Part shown: piece after piece, positions 41,651 through 53,209 of the stretch | Position numbering within the stretch: the first letter of the stretch is position 1 | Layout: every line of letters starts with the position of its first letter | NCBI GenBank assembly: GCA_043228905.1 | Contig: JBHGNT010000012.1 | Span: forward strand, 8,494,001 to 8,558,000 | Length of the DNA: 64,000 bases | Direction: 5' to 3' | From: Azolla caroliniana | Taxonomy: Eukaryota; Polypodiophyta | Made by a program: the position numbers and the translations under genes | The notes under the pieces: model-generated | Seen by the model: the letters and a program-made list of their open reading frames with translations, nothing else | Database searches by the model: none | What the model was told of the DNA's origin: nothing

Positions 41651-43170
41651 TGTCGTGAAAATCTGTCACTATGTGCGGATCCTGAAGCGGAACCGCCGGG
41701 GTTATGGATGGGAAGGAAATAGGGCTCACACGCACAACACAAGGAAGTTTTACAAAAACAAGGCACGAGTATTCAAACGCATTTGTGAAAAGGAGAGGTG
41801 CATGGGCAAGCTCGAATCAACCCCTAGTCACAAGGCGAACGAATGCACGTGAGAAAGGCTTACACACGGACACACAAGGAAAAGGCTTACTTACACACAC
41901 AAGAGACAAAGTTTCGAACGTGTTTGTGAAAAGGAGAGGTGAATGGGCAAGCCCGAATCAACCCCTAGTCACAAGGCGAACTAATGCACGTGAGAAAGGC
42001 TTACACATGGACACACAAGGAAAAGGCTTACTTACACACACGAGAGACAAAGTTTCGAATGCCATTGTGAAAAGAGAGGTGCATGGGCAAAGCCCGAATG
42101 CTCTCTTGTTACAAGACACACGGAGACAGAAGCAAGGTTTAGACACGGGAGACACAATTTCGAATGCCTTTGTGAAAGGAGAGGTGCATGGGCAAGTCCG
42201 AAGCGCTCCCTTGTCACAAGACACACAAACAAATAAGCACAAATGACAATAACATATAAGACACACCATTTCGAATGCCTTTGTGAAAGGAGAGGTGCAT
42301 GGACAAGTCCGAAGCGCTCCCTTGTCACAAGACACACTAACAAATAAGTACAAATGACAATAACATATAAGACACGTAAATTTGAATGCCTTTGTGAAAG
42401 GAGAGGTGCATGGGCAAACCCAAAATGCTCCCTTGTCACAAGACACACAAATAAATAAGCACAAATGACAATAACATATAAGACACGTAAATTTGAATGC
42501 CTTTGTGAAAGGAGAGGTGCATGGGCAAGCCCGAAACACTCCCTTGTCACAAGACACACAAACAAATAAGCACAAATGACAATAACATATAAGACACGTA
42601 AGTTTGAATGCCTTTGTGAAAGGAGAGGTGCATGGACAAGCGTGAAACACTCCATTGTCACAAGACACACAAACAGAAAAGCACAAATGATGATAACATA
42701 TAAGATACGTAAGTTTGAATGCCTTTGTGAACGGAGAGGTGCATGGGCAAGCCCGAAACGCTCCCTTGTCACAAGACACACAAACAAATAAGCACAAATG
42801 ACAATAACATATAAGACACGTAGGTGAAACCAAACATTAGTTTATTACAATATAATAGATTCTTTTATAAAATAAGAATCAATTCTACAACGGGTTTGAT
42901 ATGAATATGAGAGATAATTAAGAAAGGAAGGGGGAAGAGAGGTGGAGGAAAGATGAGAGTGGAATATAGAAGAAGGTGATTCTTTGTTGATGATGCCTCT
43001 TGATGTTGTTGATCCTTCTTCTTTTCCTTCCAATTGAGTAGAGCTTCTGCGTTCCTTCCCCCTTCCCCCTTTATTCACTAGAATAGGCTCTTATTTATAG
43101 GTTTAGGATTGCTTGCCTTTTTCCCCTAAAAAAAAAGCTTCTCTATATGAGTCGACTTTTCTTTTCCTCA
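41651..43170 (-). repeat. E4 5' LTR (1.5 kb, with internal tandem array)
   Basis: The minus strand starts TGAGGAAAAGAAAAG and ends TTTTCACGACA. The start is set by the point where similarity to the inverted copy at 59474 begins, the end by the primer site that follows. TATA-like CTATAAATAAGAGCC is near 43088-43102. Most of its length is the 111-bp array. The matching 3' LTR of E4 is not in the window. Confidence 0.75.
41790..42830. repeat. 111-bp tandem array inside the E4 LTR
   Basis: GAGGTGCATGG occurs at 42181, 42292, 42403, 42514, 42625 and 42736, exactly 111 bp apart. Preceding copies at 41795, 41936 and 42076 are spaced 141, 140 and 105 bp. The unit includes TTGTCACAAGACACACAAAC and ACAATAACATATAAGACACG. 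Because 111 divides by three, the array shows long open frames on both strands that are not genes. Confidence 0.92.
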
Positions 43171-44502
43171 CTATTTCTGTTTTCTAGCCCCAAATTTCAC
43201 ATGCAAGATATTCTTGAAAAGCTCTTTGGGTTAGCTTTCTTATGAATCTTTTCTTTTCTAATTTGGACATCTGATGAGGAAAGTATGAGCTTTTTTCTCT
43301 ACTGTGATCCTCATACCCACGCGTGCTTTTTTTTTTCTCTCCATCTTTTTCTCTACTTTTCTCTACTTTTGAAAACCGCCTCTAATTTAATATTCATCAT
43401 TATTTATTGTAATGTTCAATCCTTTGACCTTTTATTTATAAGGAATTATATTTGACAAAATGAAAAAGTATTTTTGTTACCAATAAAGTTGACTTCACAA
43501 TACTAGTTTATCTAAACTACTATTTTGCTTCTTTTCGAGGGTAGTTTCACACTGTGTTAGAAACATCACAATAACGTTGCCTAAAGGTTTTCCAAGATCT
43601 GGTACGCCCCCCCAAAAGGAATTGATCATGGATATTTGGTTCACGATTATCAACTACATACGAGGGTAGTTGGACGAGGTTTACAACCACTGCGACAACA
43701 TGGTCATTGCTTGCTTACGTTTTTGGCAAAAATGGAGGAAGATGTTGTCCAGGATATCCTCGTGTGTTCGTGAAATGAAAAGGGACCGTTGGGGTGCTGG
43801 ACCGGAAGGACTTGATATTTTACTAGCGTAAGTGAGAAATTATTTACTATAGAGAGAGACGAAAATTCCAATTCCAAGTTTGAACCCTTGACTTCGATTT
43901 TGAGAGACAAGACACATTACCAATAAGATAACTAGGTTTCTTTTGTGTTGTTTTTTTTATTCAATACATTGCTTGATTCCCCCCTTTCTTTTTCTTTCTT
44001 TCTCATATAGATACCCCCATGCATATGATGTATGTGAGGGTACAAGACATGCATACAATGGATGGAATGCATGCGATGCATGATATCCATTTGGCGCTTC
44101 ATGCACTACATGCGATGCATGATAATCATGTCACTCATTCAATCTCTCATGTATGAGAATTTAGATGTGAAAAATATAATGATGAAAATATGGTTTTAAA
44201 GAAACAATTGTTTCCTATCTTGGAGGTGCAAGGTTCAAAACCCTACTTGCACCCCTCTGTATGCACAAAAATGCCACTAGGCCCTAGGCTTATTCTTATA
44301 TTTTGTGTAATGTGCACCTAAACGCACATCACATGTGCACATGTTTAACCTTACATCTAGCCTTTCCTTTATGATTCTCATATTTACAACATGCTAACAT
44401 ACGCGTGTAACTATAACCTCTTTCATACGTGTGCACATTGCACCTTCTTAATTTTGTTCGTTCCACGCGATTTTCACACCGTTGCTGAGAATCTTCACGA
44501 CA
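43171..44502 (-). repeat. E7 3' LTR and adjoining AT-rich sequence
   Basis: On the minus strand an LTR starts at 44502 with TGTCGTGAAGATTCTCAG, the start shared by the E3 and E6 LTRs. Its far end is not found. The region also has a short CATGCATGCATGC-rich stretch near 44030-44120, a tRNA-like block (43861-43942) and an eight-base inverted repeat, GGTGCAAG..CTTGCACC, near 44226-44254. No gene is seen. Confidence 0.5.
43861..43942 (-). other. tRNA-like block, diverged
   Basis: The minus strand carries an A-box-like TTATCTTATTGGTAATGTG and a B-box-like GGGTTCAAACTTGG about 35 bases later. The arrangement resembles the blocks in the E1 LTR and the 883-1201 LTR. Stems are weak. Confidence 0.3.
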
Positions 44503-46234
44503 TCCACCCCCACCAACCCGCACGTCCTCTGGTATGTGCCAAGAAGAGAGTCTGAGATTTCGGCTACGGTGATCAATCGGATTCCTCCACGTCCTCATTG
44601 ACCTCACACACGTTTGTGGGTTCCGCCCTACCATCTTCATCGTTGAGGTGATGGAGGTCAAGACCCTCGTCTTGTTGAAGATTTTTACTCTTTTCCCCGC
44701 AATGGGTATGGCCAACTTTGATTCGTCTAGCTCCGTGAGGTGGTAGGTGGCATTGTCATTGGCACTCATCACCACCTATGGTCTGAACCACCTTCTTGTG
44801 AACTTTCTTGTTGTCCTGTGTTGGTTGTCAAGGCTGTTGGCGTAGACCAATACCCAATCTCCTTCTTCGATCTTCTTGGGGCGCAGTCAATGTGTCTTGT
44901 TGAACCGAATCTTTGCCTTCACTCAGACTGCCTCCATTATCTTTTGCGCATTTTCTAGATCTTCGGGCCTTCTTTCCATCTACCTTATCCGCATCGCTAG
45001 TAATTTTTCTTGACTCATCTCGTTCTCCCATGGTATCATTACCCATGAGGCGATCGTCCTCTTGATGGGCCTTAATGGCTTCTATCCATACATGAGCTCT
45101 ACTGGCATATAGCCTATCACAGAACTGTGTGTAGTTCTGTCGGCCCACAACGCATAGGGCAATAGTCACGGCCAGTTCCCGACTCGACCGTCGCATGCGC
45201 ATACGATGGTTTTGACTATTGGCCCATGCCCTCGCTCAATCTTCCCATTCCCTTTCGGTTTTAGGCAGTTGTGAGGGAGAGCTTCATGCCCAGTTGCTCG
45301 AAGAGCTCCATTGCTTTGTGTGTATCTAGCTCCCCTCAATCGACCACTATCTTTCCTACACATCCATATCGGTAGACGACCTCTTCGAGTAGAAATTTGC
45401 AAACAACTAGCGTCATCTTATTTGCCAGTACCAAGTACTTCATCTATCCCGTTCCTATTGGCATCGAGACTAGATCCACCATCCATTTGAAGTGTATGGT
45501 GAGTGGGTATGTTGGCTGCAACTCATCACGGTGACATATGTTCGAATGTACTCGGCAGTTTTCACATGTGGACATGAAATAAAGTACATCTTTGTACATG
45601 CTTGGTCACCAATACTTCTCCTTCAGCTTTTCAAATGTCGCCCATGTTCCTCTATGAGTTGCCCAAGGACTCTCGTGGAATTTAGATATCAGCATTGCTT
45701 GGTACTCTCTCTTTACCACTACTTGGCGTGGCATCCTTGTCCTTCTCTTTGGGTGCCGCCAGAGGAATCCACCCTTCAGAAAGTACCGGTAAGATTTCTT
45801 CCGGATTCGTGGAGCCTCCTCCTTCGTCCACGAAGCATCTGTCGTCATTGTTCTCAAGAACTTGTCGATCAGTAACCACTCTCCTTCATACTCGTTCTCG
45901 TTGAAGGTGTGGAGGGTTGGTGTGCTTTTGTCTTCCACCGACAGTCTGGCCGTCTTGAAGAAGTCGCAGGCGATGTCTTCATCTTCCGAAACCATGTTAT
46001 TCTCATCCTCGAATCTTGCTCTTGACTGCATGTCGGCCATGGCGTTGTTCTTTCCTGCAATGTGGTGTATCTCTGGGTTCAAAGATTTATATAAGTGATC
46101 CACCTTAGCATAGTCAGATTTGGTGTCGCACATCTTGAGATCATCCCAAGGATTGGGAGGCAATCCGTTTCAATTATCATTTCTGACTCGATCAGGTAGT
46201 GCTTGTTGGCATAAACGAACGATTCCTTCCAAGT
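44503..46234 (-). pseudogene. E7: Ty3/gypsy fragment of the E3 lineage (RNase H, integrase)
   Basis: From right to left on minus: RNase H end (ETDCLPILGMISRCATPN, HIAGKNNAMADMQSRARF), then RKKSYRYFLKGGFLWRHPK. Here the codon that is TGA in E3 and E6 is CGG, arginine. Then the integrase finger (H..H..CENC), core (FKWMVDLVSMPIG, VD-stop-GELD) and C-terminus (NATYHLTELDESKLAIPIAG) with many stops. The purine tract GGTGGGGGTGGA (44503-44515 on minus) precedes the LTR. The left end of the coding part is cut by COP2 at 46235. Confidence 0.78.
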
Positions 46235-46504
46235 TGTATCCGTCTGAGTGTGAACTCATCAATAAGTTAAGGTTTAGTATATAAGTGAATTCTTAACATT
46301 GTATAGACTAACGAGTGATAGAGAGACGAAACATCTGTGTATTGTATCTCACAGTGGGAGAGGGAGAACGAAGCAATAAAGCTTTCCATTAGAGCTTGCA
46401 CTATGTACGTCCACGCCCATTCTATTTTTCTGTCTATGTTGTTTGCTGTTCAGAACCGACAACAGATCCACACACGTTTCCGCTAACTGCACTCGTTACC
46501 AACA
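46235..46504 (+). repeat. COP2 5' LTR
   Basis: Proposed TGTATCCGTCTGAG..GTTACCAACA, 270 bp, typical of short copia LTRs. The right end is fixed by the primer site; the left end is where E7 similarity stops, with no second copy to confirm it. Confidence 0.55.
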
Positions 46505-46604
46505 ACTGGTATCGGAGCGAATCTTTGCTAGTCGTTGGCAATAGACAAATAGAAGAAGCTGAAAGAAAAGACCAGGTCAGAAATCTCAAGTTCGCAAACA
46601 AAAT

Positions 46605-48903
46605 ATGGCTTCAACATCCAGAATAGGAGTTGAAATCAGAAAATTCGATGGCAAAAACTTTGCCCTGTGGAAGGAGATGATGCAGGATGTGCTGATCATT
46701 CGAAGATAGATCGAAGCCATTCGACACAGCGAAAAACCTGCTTCAATGACAACCGAGTGACAGGAACTACACGCTCCCGATGAACAATGCTCGGCCACAA
46801 CCGAGTCTAGAATAAAACACAGAAAACGGGGAATGAATGCAGGACACAGTGAAGAGAAGAGTACACAGGATGTTTACGTGGAAAACCCAAACTCGGGAAA
46901 AACCACGGCAGCCCACAAACCGCAAACTATCACTATGTCAGAATGTACAATAAGAAAGCACCGAGGCCACGACCTCAAGCTTGCTATCTTCGCCACAGGC
47001 GGCGGTTACAATCAGCGGCAACGACCTCTTCCTCTCTCTCACTCTCTCTGTACATAGTTGCACGCACTAATCTTGCGCCAACAAGAATGACAACAACACT
47101 CATTAACTAAAGTTTTCCCTAAGTCATATTTATACTAATATGACTTTTCGGCTATTTACTAATATAGCCACGATGGACTCTCAGAAACATATTTACGAAT
47201 ATGTCTCTTCATCCGGCGAGCACTCCTCATAGGGCTTGCATCATCCAGCGCTTGCCGGGTACTCGTCATCCGGTTCTCACCGGGTCTTCCGTTTCCGGGT
47301 ACTCCTCATCCGGTTCTCACCGGCTCTGCACCATCCGGCTCTCCGTAGCCGGGTACTCTTTATCCGGTTCTCACCGGGTCTTCACCATTCGGAGGGACCT
47401 GTTTCCTAACACCGAGGAGTGGAGATCAACGGACGAAATCGCACGCTCCACCATCCGAATGCATCTAGCCGAAAATGTCTATTTTAGCATGGCAAAAGAG
47501 ACGACAATGTTCTCATTATGGGAGAAGCTACAAGAAATTTATGAAAAGAAGTCCTCATCTTCGAAACTGATTTTGATCAAACAATTGTTCAACATGAAGA
47601 TGAGAGAGACCGATCCGGCAACCTCCCACATCAACACCTTCAGCCGGGTGTTTTCTGAGCTCTTATCACAAGGGATCAACTTCGAAGAAGAAGTGAAAGC
47701 CCTTGCCCTCCTATCGAGCCTGCTGGCGAGTTGGGAGGTATTCTGCATGACATACGCCAATAGCCGACCGATCCTAAACTTGGACGAAACAACCGGCCAA
47801 GTCCTCACAGAGGACATCATGCGAAAATCGATGGGACTAACCATCGATGCATCGGCAGAAGCCCATCACTCGACTGAGTCGAACGAAAGAACAAGCCGAC
47901 AGAATTGGTCAACGCTAGAGCAGATCGAAAACAAGGAGTGACCAACAACAGTCGAAGTCGAAAACGGGCAAATCAAGCGAGTATTGCACACACTGCAGGA
48001 AAGCTGGCCACAATGTTCCCGACTGCTGGCATTGAAAAGAAAAGAGAGCGGTCAGCGATCCAAGCGGAATCGGGCACGTTCCAACTCGGACCACTCTCTA
48101 GTCGGAAACCAGATCAACGTTGCCGACACCCGATCTGGAGAAATCCTCTCCTTAGCGGACTCAATGATCGGACAATTCCTCTACAATGCACAAGTTGCAC
48201 ACACGTGGCTACTAGACTCTGGTGCCACATTTCACGTGACCCCCAACATTGAATGGTTCTCGAACTATTCAGCCAACGCCAGTGGCACAGTTTGACTGAG
48301 AAACCGGTAGGAGTGCAAGATAGTCAGAACCAGGGAGGTTCCCATCAGATTGGCAAATGGCAACACAATAACCCTGCATTGAGTTCGGCACATACCCGAT
48401 CTAAAGAGGAGTCTGGTCTCCATCGGCATGTTAGCCGAAGACGGGTATCGAACGACTCTACACGAGTCGACATGGGTGATCAGCAAAGGAAACCTCAAAA
48501 TCGGTAGTAGGCACAAGTATAATAATCTATACTCATTGATGGCGATCAACCTTGAAGGGGCCGTGAACGTAGCCGAGAAAACCGACCCGAACCTATGGCA
48601 TGGCCGACTAGGCCACATGTCTCAAGCCGGACTTGATCGGCTGATGTCAGTCGGTTACATCCCGAAACTCTAGGCAAAGACGGACTTCTACGAGCATTGT
48701 CAATATCGGAAACAAACCCGAAGTCCATACTCTCTCCACTACGAGACGACACGACATCCCCTAGAGCTCGTGCACACAGAAATATGTGGGCCCATGCCAG
48801 AGCGATCACTAAGAGGCTCCTGGTACTTCATCACATTTGTAGATGGCTGTACACGGAAAGTTTGGCATACTCCATCAATTCTGTAAAGAAATGGAGCTTG
48901 TGG
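46605..48903 (+). pseudogene. COP2 gag-pol (gag, protease, integrase start)
   Basis: It starts at ATG 46605 (MASTSRIGVEIRKFDGKNF, LWKEMMQDVLIIRR, stop). After the solo LTR it resumes in frame as EEWRSTDEIARSTIRMHL and YEKKSSSSKLILIKQLFNMK, so the two parts were one gene. Protease: WLLDSGATFHVTPN near 48207. The integrase finger is NLWHGRLGHMSQAGLDRL, then PLELVHTEICGPM and YFITFVDGCTRKVW, ending near 48900. Several frameshifts (about 47940, 48300, 48420) and stops are present. Confidence 0.78.
46758..47411 (-). mobile_element. Solo copia LTR in COP2 gag
   Basis: 654 bp. The minus strand starts TGTTAGGAAACAGG and ends GTTCCTGTCA. The exact 5-bp duplication CCGAG is at 46753-46757 and 47412-47416. 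It is related to the COP1 LTR and the solo at 16821: the GTGGCCGAGCATTG block, a CT tract, CCGG repeats and an ATAAATATGAC TATA region. Its removal restores the COP2 gag frame. Confidence 0.92.
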
Positions 48904-48967
48904 TGTAACGTAACGGAAGATAATTGAGTGTGTGTGTGTGTGTACAACAAACAAAGAGAGGGAGGGA

Positions 48968-49004
<37 letters not shown>

Positions 49005-49470
49005 TTATGTACACATAACGTTGGTGAGGGTAGGTCACTAATATTTACATTAGTGAAGGGTATGTTCACTATTATTAAAAAGGGGACTAATGATTGGATA
49101 GAATGAATGATATGTGCATGCACTATCATGATTTAGACAACCAATGAATAGAGAGCCTTTTAGAAAGGCACATCTATTCAAGGGGCCTAGGAAAAGGTAT
49201 AAATATGAGGCTTAGCTACCCTCATAGGAAATCACGTCGGAAGGCTGCTGTCGTAGACACCGGTGGTGCGGGCTAGGCTTTCGTCTCGACGATCGTGTTT
49301 ATCTCTTCCAAGGTATTAGTCATCCTAATATCCGGCGGTATGGGACGTCGGTGGTAGGTTGGCTATGTCTAGATCATAGCTCGGGGGTGGTCGGGTGGAA
49401 CGGGTTCTTCTATCCAATCTATTTTCTTCCTTTTTACTTGATTTGGTCTATTGATTAGTAATAGACTCTT

Positions 49471-49509
<39 letters not shown>

Positions 49510-49684
49510 CTCTTAACAAGAAAACTGTATAGTACTTCCAACAGTAACAAGGTTACAAAGGGTTGGTTTAAATACCAACTAAACTAGGGCAAGGGCCCTT
49601 TCAACTATTTACAAAACTAGCATGGTATGTCCATGACCTAGTGTGAAACCTATTTCTATGGGAAGTTGAGTTCGATTCTCAACA
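48904..49684 (-). repeat. COP3 3' LTR with microsatellite
   Basis: It consists of 48904-49002 and 49475-49684. It contains GT (about 48930-48943) and GA (about 48955-49002, continued 49475-49503) microsatellites, which on minus form a CT tract near the LTR end, as in the COP1-type LTRs. Confidence 0.6.
49003..49474 (+). mobile_element. Solo LTR inside the COP3 LTR microsatellite
   Basis: 472 bp, starting with a palindrome TGTTATGTACACATAACG and ending ACTCTTAACA. TATA-like GGTATAAATATGAGG at about 49195-49209. Both sides are GA repeat, so GAGAG fits as the 5-bp duplication but cannot be proven within a repeat. Confidence 0.7.
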
Positions 49685-49863
49685 CGCTCCTTCGAACACA
49701 ACTTCCGGATATCAAAACATTGTTTCGGATCGGTCTTCGGAACACTTCGAACTTCGATTGTTTGTCTTTTCAGTTGCGTACTCCTTGTTCGGCTTCATTG
49801 TTCTGTACTCCCCCTCAAGCTCGGTTGGTGGGGAAGAGATAAGCCAAGGTTCGACGTGAACTG

Positions 49864-50975
49864 TCATAGCTTGTCGATACCAAGGGCTTTCGTGAAAATG
49901 TTAGCAACTTGGAGGTGCGTACAGATATGTTGTAAATCGATATCTCCGGCCTGTACACGCTCGTGGATGAAGTGGGAGTGCACTTCGACATGCTTAGTCC
50001 GCGCATGGAATACGGGGTTCCGCGCCAGGTAGATACTACTCATGTTGTCGTTGTATAGACGAATCGGATCCTTGATGGGTACACCCAGATCCTTCAGTAT
50101 ACGCTTGAGGCATATAGCTTCGCATGCGGCGACCACCGTGCCCCTGTATTCGGCCTCCAAGCTCGACAGTGTGACTATCGGTTGCTTCTTGCTTCTCCAT
50201 GAGATTGCTCTGTTGCCGAGGGAGAAAACGAATCTTGATGTTGACCGTATATCCGCTTTATAACCTGCCCAATCCGCATCTGTGTACCCTTCATGTCAAA
50301 TTATTGTATTTGACCTGTATTTGACGTTGTAATCCATCGTACCACCGGCATACTGAAGTACCCTCTTAGCGCAGTCAAGATGAAGGTTTCGCGGATTCTG
50401 CATGAATTGGCTGAGTAGGCTGACCGAATAGCTGAGCTCGGGTCACGTAATGGTTAGGTAGATGAGGTTGCCGATCAATTGGCGATACTGAGTTGGCTCG
50501 CACTCGACGGTGTCAGAATCAACATCAAGCTTGAGATTACGGTCCAGCGGGGTGGACACAAGTTTGCACTCCGTCATCCCGAACTTGTAGAGTAAGTTGA
50601 AGACGTAGTGTCATTGTGAGATCGTTATCCCGACTGGTGTTTGAATTACTTCGATGCCTAAGAAGTAATGTAGCTCGTGCAGGTCTTTCATTTTGAATTT
50701 GCCAGAGAGAAGTGATTTAGATCTTTTCCTCTGATGACCAAATCATCCACGTAAAGGATGATGACAATCGGGCTATCCGACTCGTTTCAGATGTACACAG
50801 AAGTATCAGATTTTGACATTCGAAATCTGATCTAATGAAGATACTGCGTGATCTTCGAGTGTGACACACGTGGTGCTTGTTTGAGGCCATAGAGAGGCTT
50901 CTTGAGTAGGCGCATGTCGTTCGGATGACTACGCGATTCAAAACCGGGTGGTTGGATCATGTACAAACACCGGGT
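49864..50975 (-). pseudogene. COP3 pol fragment: RT and RNase H
   Basis: The minus strand reads, from right, LYMIQPPGFESRSHPNDMR, LLKKPLYGLKQAPRVSHSKI, then a broken RT active-site region (ILYVDDLVI in degenerate form near 50740) and the RNase H end MEAEYRGTVVAACEAICLKR, DNMSSIYLARNPVFHARTKH, HVEVHSHFIHERV. Frameshifts and stops are numerous. Similarity ends before the AFLNG block of RT, close to the left end of the putative DNA element. Confidence 0.75.
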
Positions 50976-51018
50976 CATTTGAAAAGGGTAATATGTCGTA
51001 TTCTCTTTTGCCATAGTT

Positions 51019-51050
51019 GGTGAGATGCAGAAAAGTACCCTAATTTAGCA
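51019..51050 (+). repeat. Putative left terminal inverted repeat
   Basis: GGTGAGATGCAGAAAAGTAC followed by a T-rich stretch. Pairs imperfectly with 59423-59454. Confidence 0.35.
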
Positions 51051-51277
51051 TGATTTCAAAAATGTACAATGCATGCGTACCTATTTTGCGAATGGATGGT
51101 GAAATATAGAACCAAATAAAATCCAAGCATTTGGTGAATTGTATACGTCTTGTTTTCGTGTCAATTTGTATATCCTGGAGTACAATTGAATACTAGGTTG
51201 AATATTAAACATCTTTATTTGGTATCCATATTCAAATTGTAGAGTAAAACTACATAAACCCTAAATGTTAATGTGGC

Positions 51278-52882
51278 ATGGATCAAAAGAAGACTTGTCT
51301 GCCGCATTTCCAATGACTCCCAAAAGATATTGCAGATGAGTGCCTCGTGCAAATGCATCTAGTAGGGCGTTTGACATATTGTCAAACAATAAGGCCACAA
51401 GTATTCTTAACTTATCCTAATATCCACAACGACCCTAATTTCACTGTCACCGTCATGCACAGAGTATTGCAATCATGGTCAGGCATAGTACCGCCAGTTC
51501 TATACGTGCAACTAGACAACACAACAAGAGAGAATACAAACTCAACTGTCTTTGGTTATCTAAGCATGCTAGTAGAGAGGGGCATATTTAAAAAGATAAA
51601 GGTCAACTTCTTATTAGTTGGTCATACCCATGATCACATAGATAAAATGTTTAGTAGGTTCTCAAAGAAACTAGCTCGTTGTAATGCTTTCACGCTTACC
51701 ACGCTATCAAAATTGATAAGTGAAGCATATACACCAAAGCCTGAAGTACATCACTTGAATGAAGTGTGTGACTTTAAATGTTTCTGCATGGATGGTGATG
51801 GGACGAAATGTAGGGTGCTTGCACCTCTTAATAATATAAGTTTCAACCATGTCTTCCTCATAAAACAAACCTCGGCCCACCTCAAGATGACGGTGTTGTT
51901 TGCAAAAGAATACTCATCTAGTACACAATGGGAGCCCCAAGAAGGTTGTAGGCTCCTACTTCATATCCTAGATGTACCACTGCATGGTGCACATCAAATG
52001 CCATATGATGATCATAAAAATGTGGCACCCAATAGTTCTATTGATGAACAAAGGGCATATTGGTTGCGATGTCTTGAAGAGAAACAAAAGAATATTGATC
52101 GCACCAAGAAGTACGCCGGTGATGAGGATGTTGAATGGTGGGAGATCTTCTTCACCCATCAACGCACCATTTTAGATAATTACATCGCCAGATTTTGGCC
52201 AATCCATAACCCATTCACATGGAATATTGGGGTGCCATCAATGATATCGTTGACTCATCATCAACCATCGAATAATATAGAGCTTCATAATTTAGTTCGA
52301 CCACAGCAAAGAGATATTTACGTGGGACCAAGAAAGTCACGTATTGTTGAGGCAGGATGGCAAGGTAATTTGCAAGAACTACAAGTTGGAATGTTGGTCG
52401 CAACATTAGCTGGGGATGATAACTTGGGCCATCCATTTTGGATTGCAAAAATTATTGAATTAGTGAAGGATGAAGAAGGCAATCAGACAAAGTCAATTGT
52501 GGTCCATTGGTATCAAACATCTTCACCTGATGCATTTACGGGAAAGTATTCTTTAGAGATGGTTAAGGATGTCGGATGTTCAAGTAGAAAGAGAAGAAGA
52601 AAGAATATACCGAGCACAGCTACTCTCGCACTAGACCGTGTTGACATACTAGTATACGACTTCTCATTGACAAAATCAGGCCATCTAAGACAAGCCACCA
52701 TCAAGATAATAAAGGAGAAAATCCCAAATATGGTATCAAACAATATACAAAGACTAACCAGAAGCAATTCTCATAACCACAAAGATGTTGGCTTGGAATT
52801 GGACGAAGATAATGCATTGATTGCCACTGATGATGAGGATGAGACGCTAGAATGCTCTTCTAGTCCATCAGACATGTCTTAA
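51278..52882 (+). pseudogene. DUF7869-like protein with PWWP/Tudor-like end (one stop)
   Basis: The ATG at 51278 opens a 535-codon frame with one TGA at 51314; the longest open part starts after it. Residues 28-200 carry the family signature: TYPNIHNDPNFTVTVMHRVL, LYVQLDNTTRENTN, FGYLSMLVERGIFKKIKVNF, LLVGHTHDHIDKMFSRFSKK. From memory this matches DUF7869, a probable RNase H-fold transposase-related domain. The D/N-rich LDNTTREN and GHTHDHID are its conserved acidic/His motifs. The C-terminal half has VGMLVATLAGDD..HPFWIAKI..IVVHWY, a PWWP- or Tudor-like chromatin-binding pattern, and a basic KRRRK stretch. The N-terminus of the full family is missing or in unrecognised upstream exons. Function is inferred only. 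Confidence 0.65.
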
Positions 52883-53209
52883 AATGTTGACTTGGTTCAA
52901 GCTCGGGATCGTTTTACTACATGATCTGAAACTTTGTAAATTACTTTCAGATGTTAAATCACGAATATGTATCATTATAGCTGGTAGTCATGTTGTACAT
53001 TCTTTTGTAATTTTGGCGATGTATATTGTTAGGCATTTTACTTATGTCTAAAAGTGGTAGTCATGTTGAAATTCAATATATTTTGCCACATTTTTTGAAA
53101 AGCTTTACGCATGCATCACGTCTTTTTGTAAACTTCATGGTTTTGTGCCCTTTTTCGACGTAGTGTTCTTAAAATGCGACATATTACCTGTTTCAAATGA
53201 CCCGATGTT
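52883..53209 (+). other. Spacer after the DUF7869-like gene
   Basis: AT-rich, with no coding frame. It contains repeated GGTAGTCATGTTG (about 52982 and 53056) and would include the 3' end of the upstream transcript. Confidence 0.4.

Larger units (their letters stand above)
46235..48903 (+). mobile_element. COP2: Ty1/copia fragment, split by a solo LTR
   Basis: A short LTR (46235-46504), primer site TGGTATCGGAGC (46507-46518, one mismatch to the tRNA-iMet site), gag, protease and the start of integrase on +. It lacks RT, RNase H and the 3' LTR because COP3 begins at 48904. A solo LTR (46758-47411) interrupts gag. Confidence 0.8.
48904..50975 (-). mobile_element. COP3: Ty1/copia fragment (minus)
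   Basis: The 3' LTR (48904-49684 on +, minus start TGTTGAGAATCG, end CCGTTACGTTACA) contains another solo LTR, so its own length is about 309 bp. The GAAGGAGCG just inside is a likely polypurine tract. RNase H and part of RT follow to about 50975. Gag, protease and integrase are absent. It cut COP2 inside the integrase. Confidence 0.7.

Noticed and set aside
41958-42833. Long minus-strand ORFs (291 and 251 codons) rich in C, F and L
   Set aside because: They lie entirely in the 111-bp array; the unit length is divisible by three, so any open unit stays open. The same sequence is part of an LTR.
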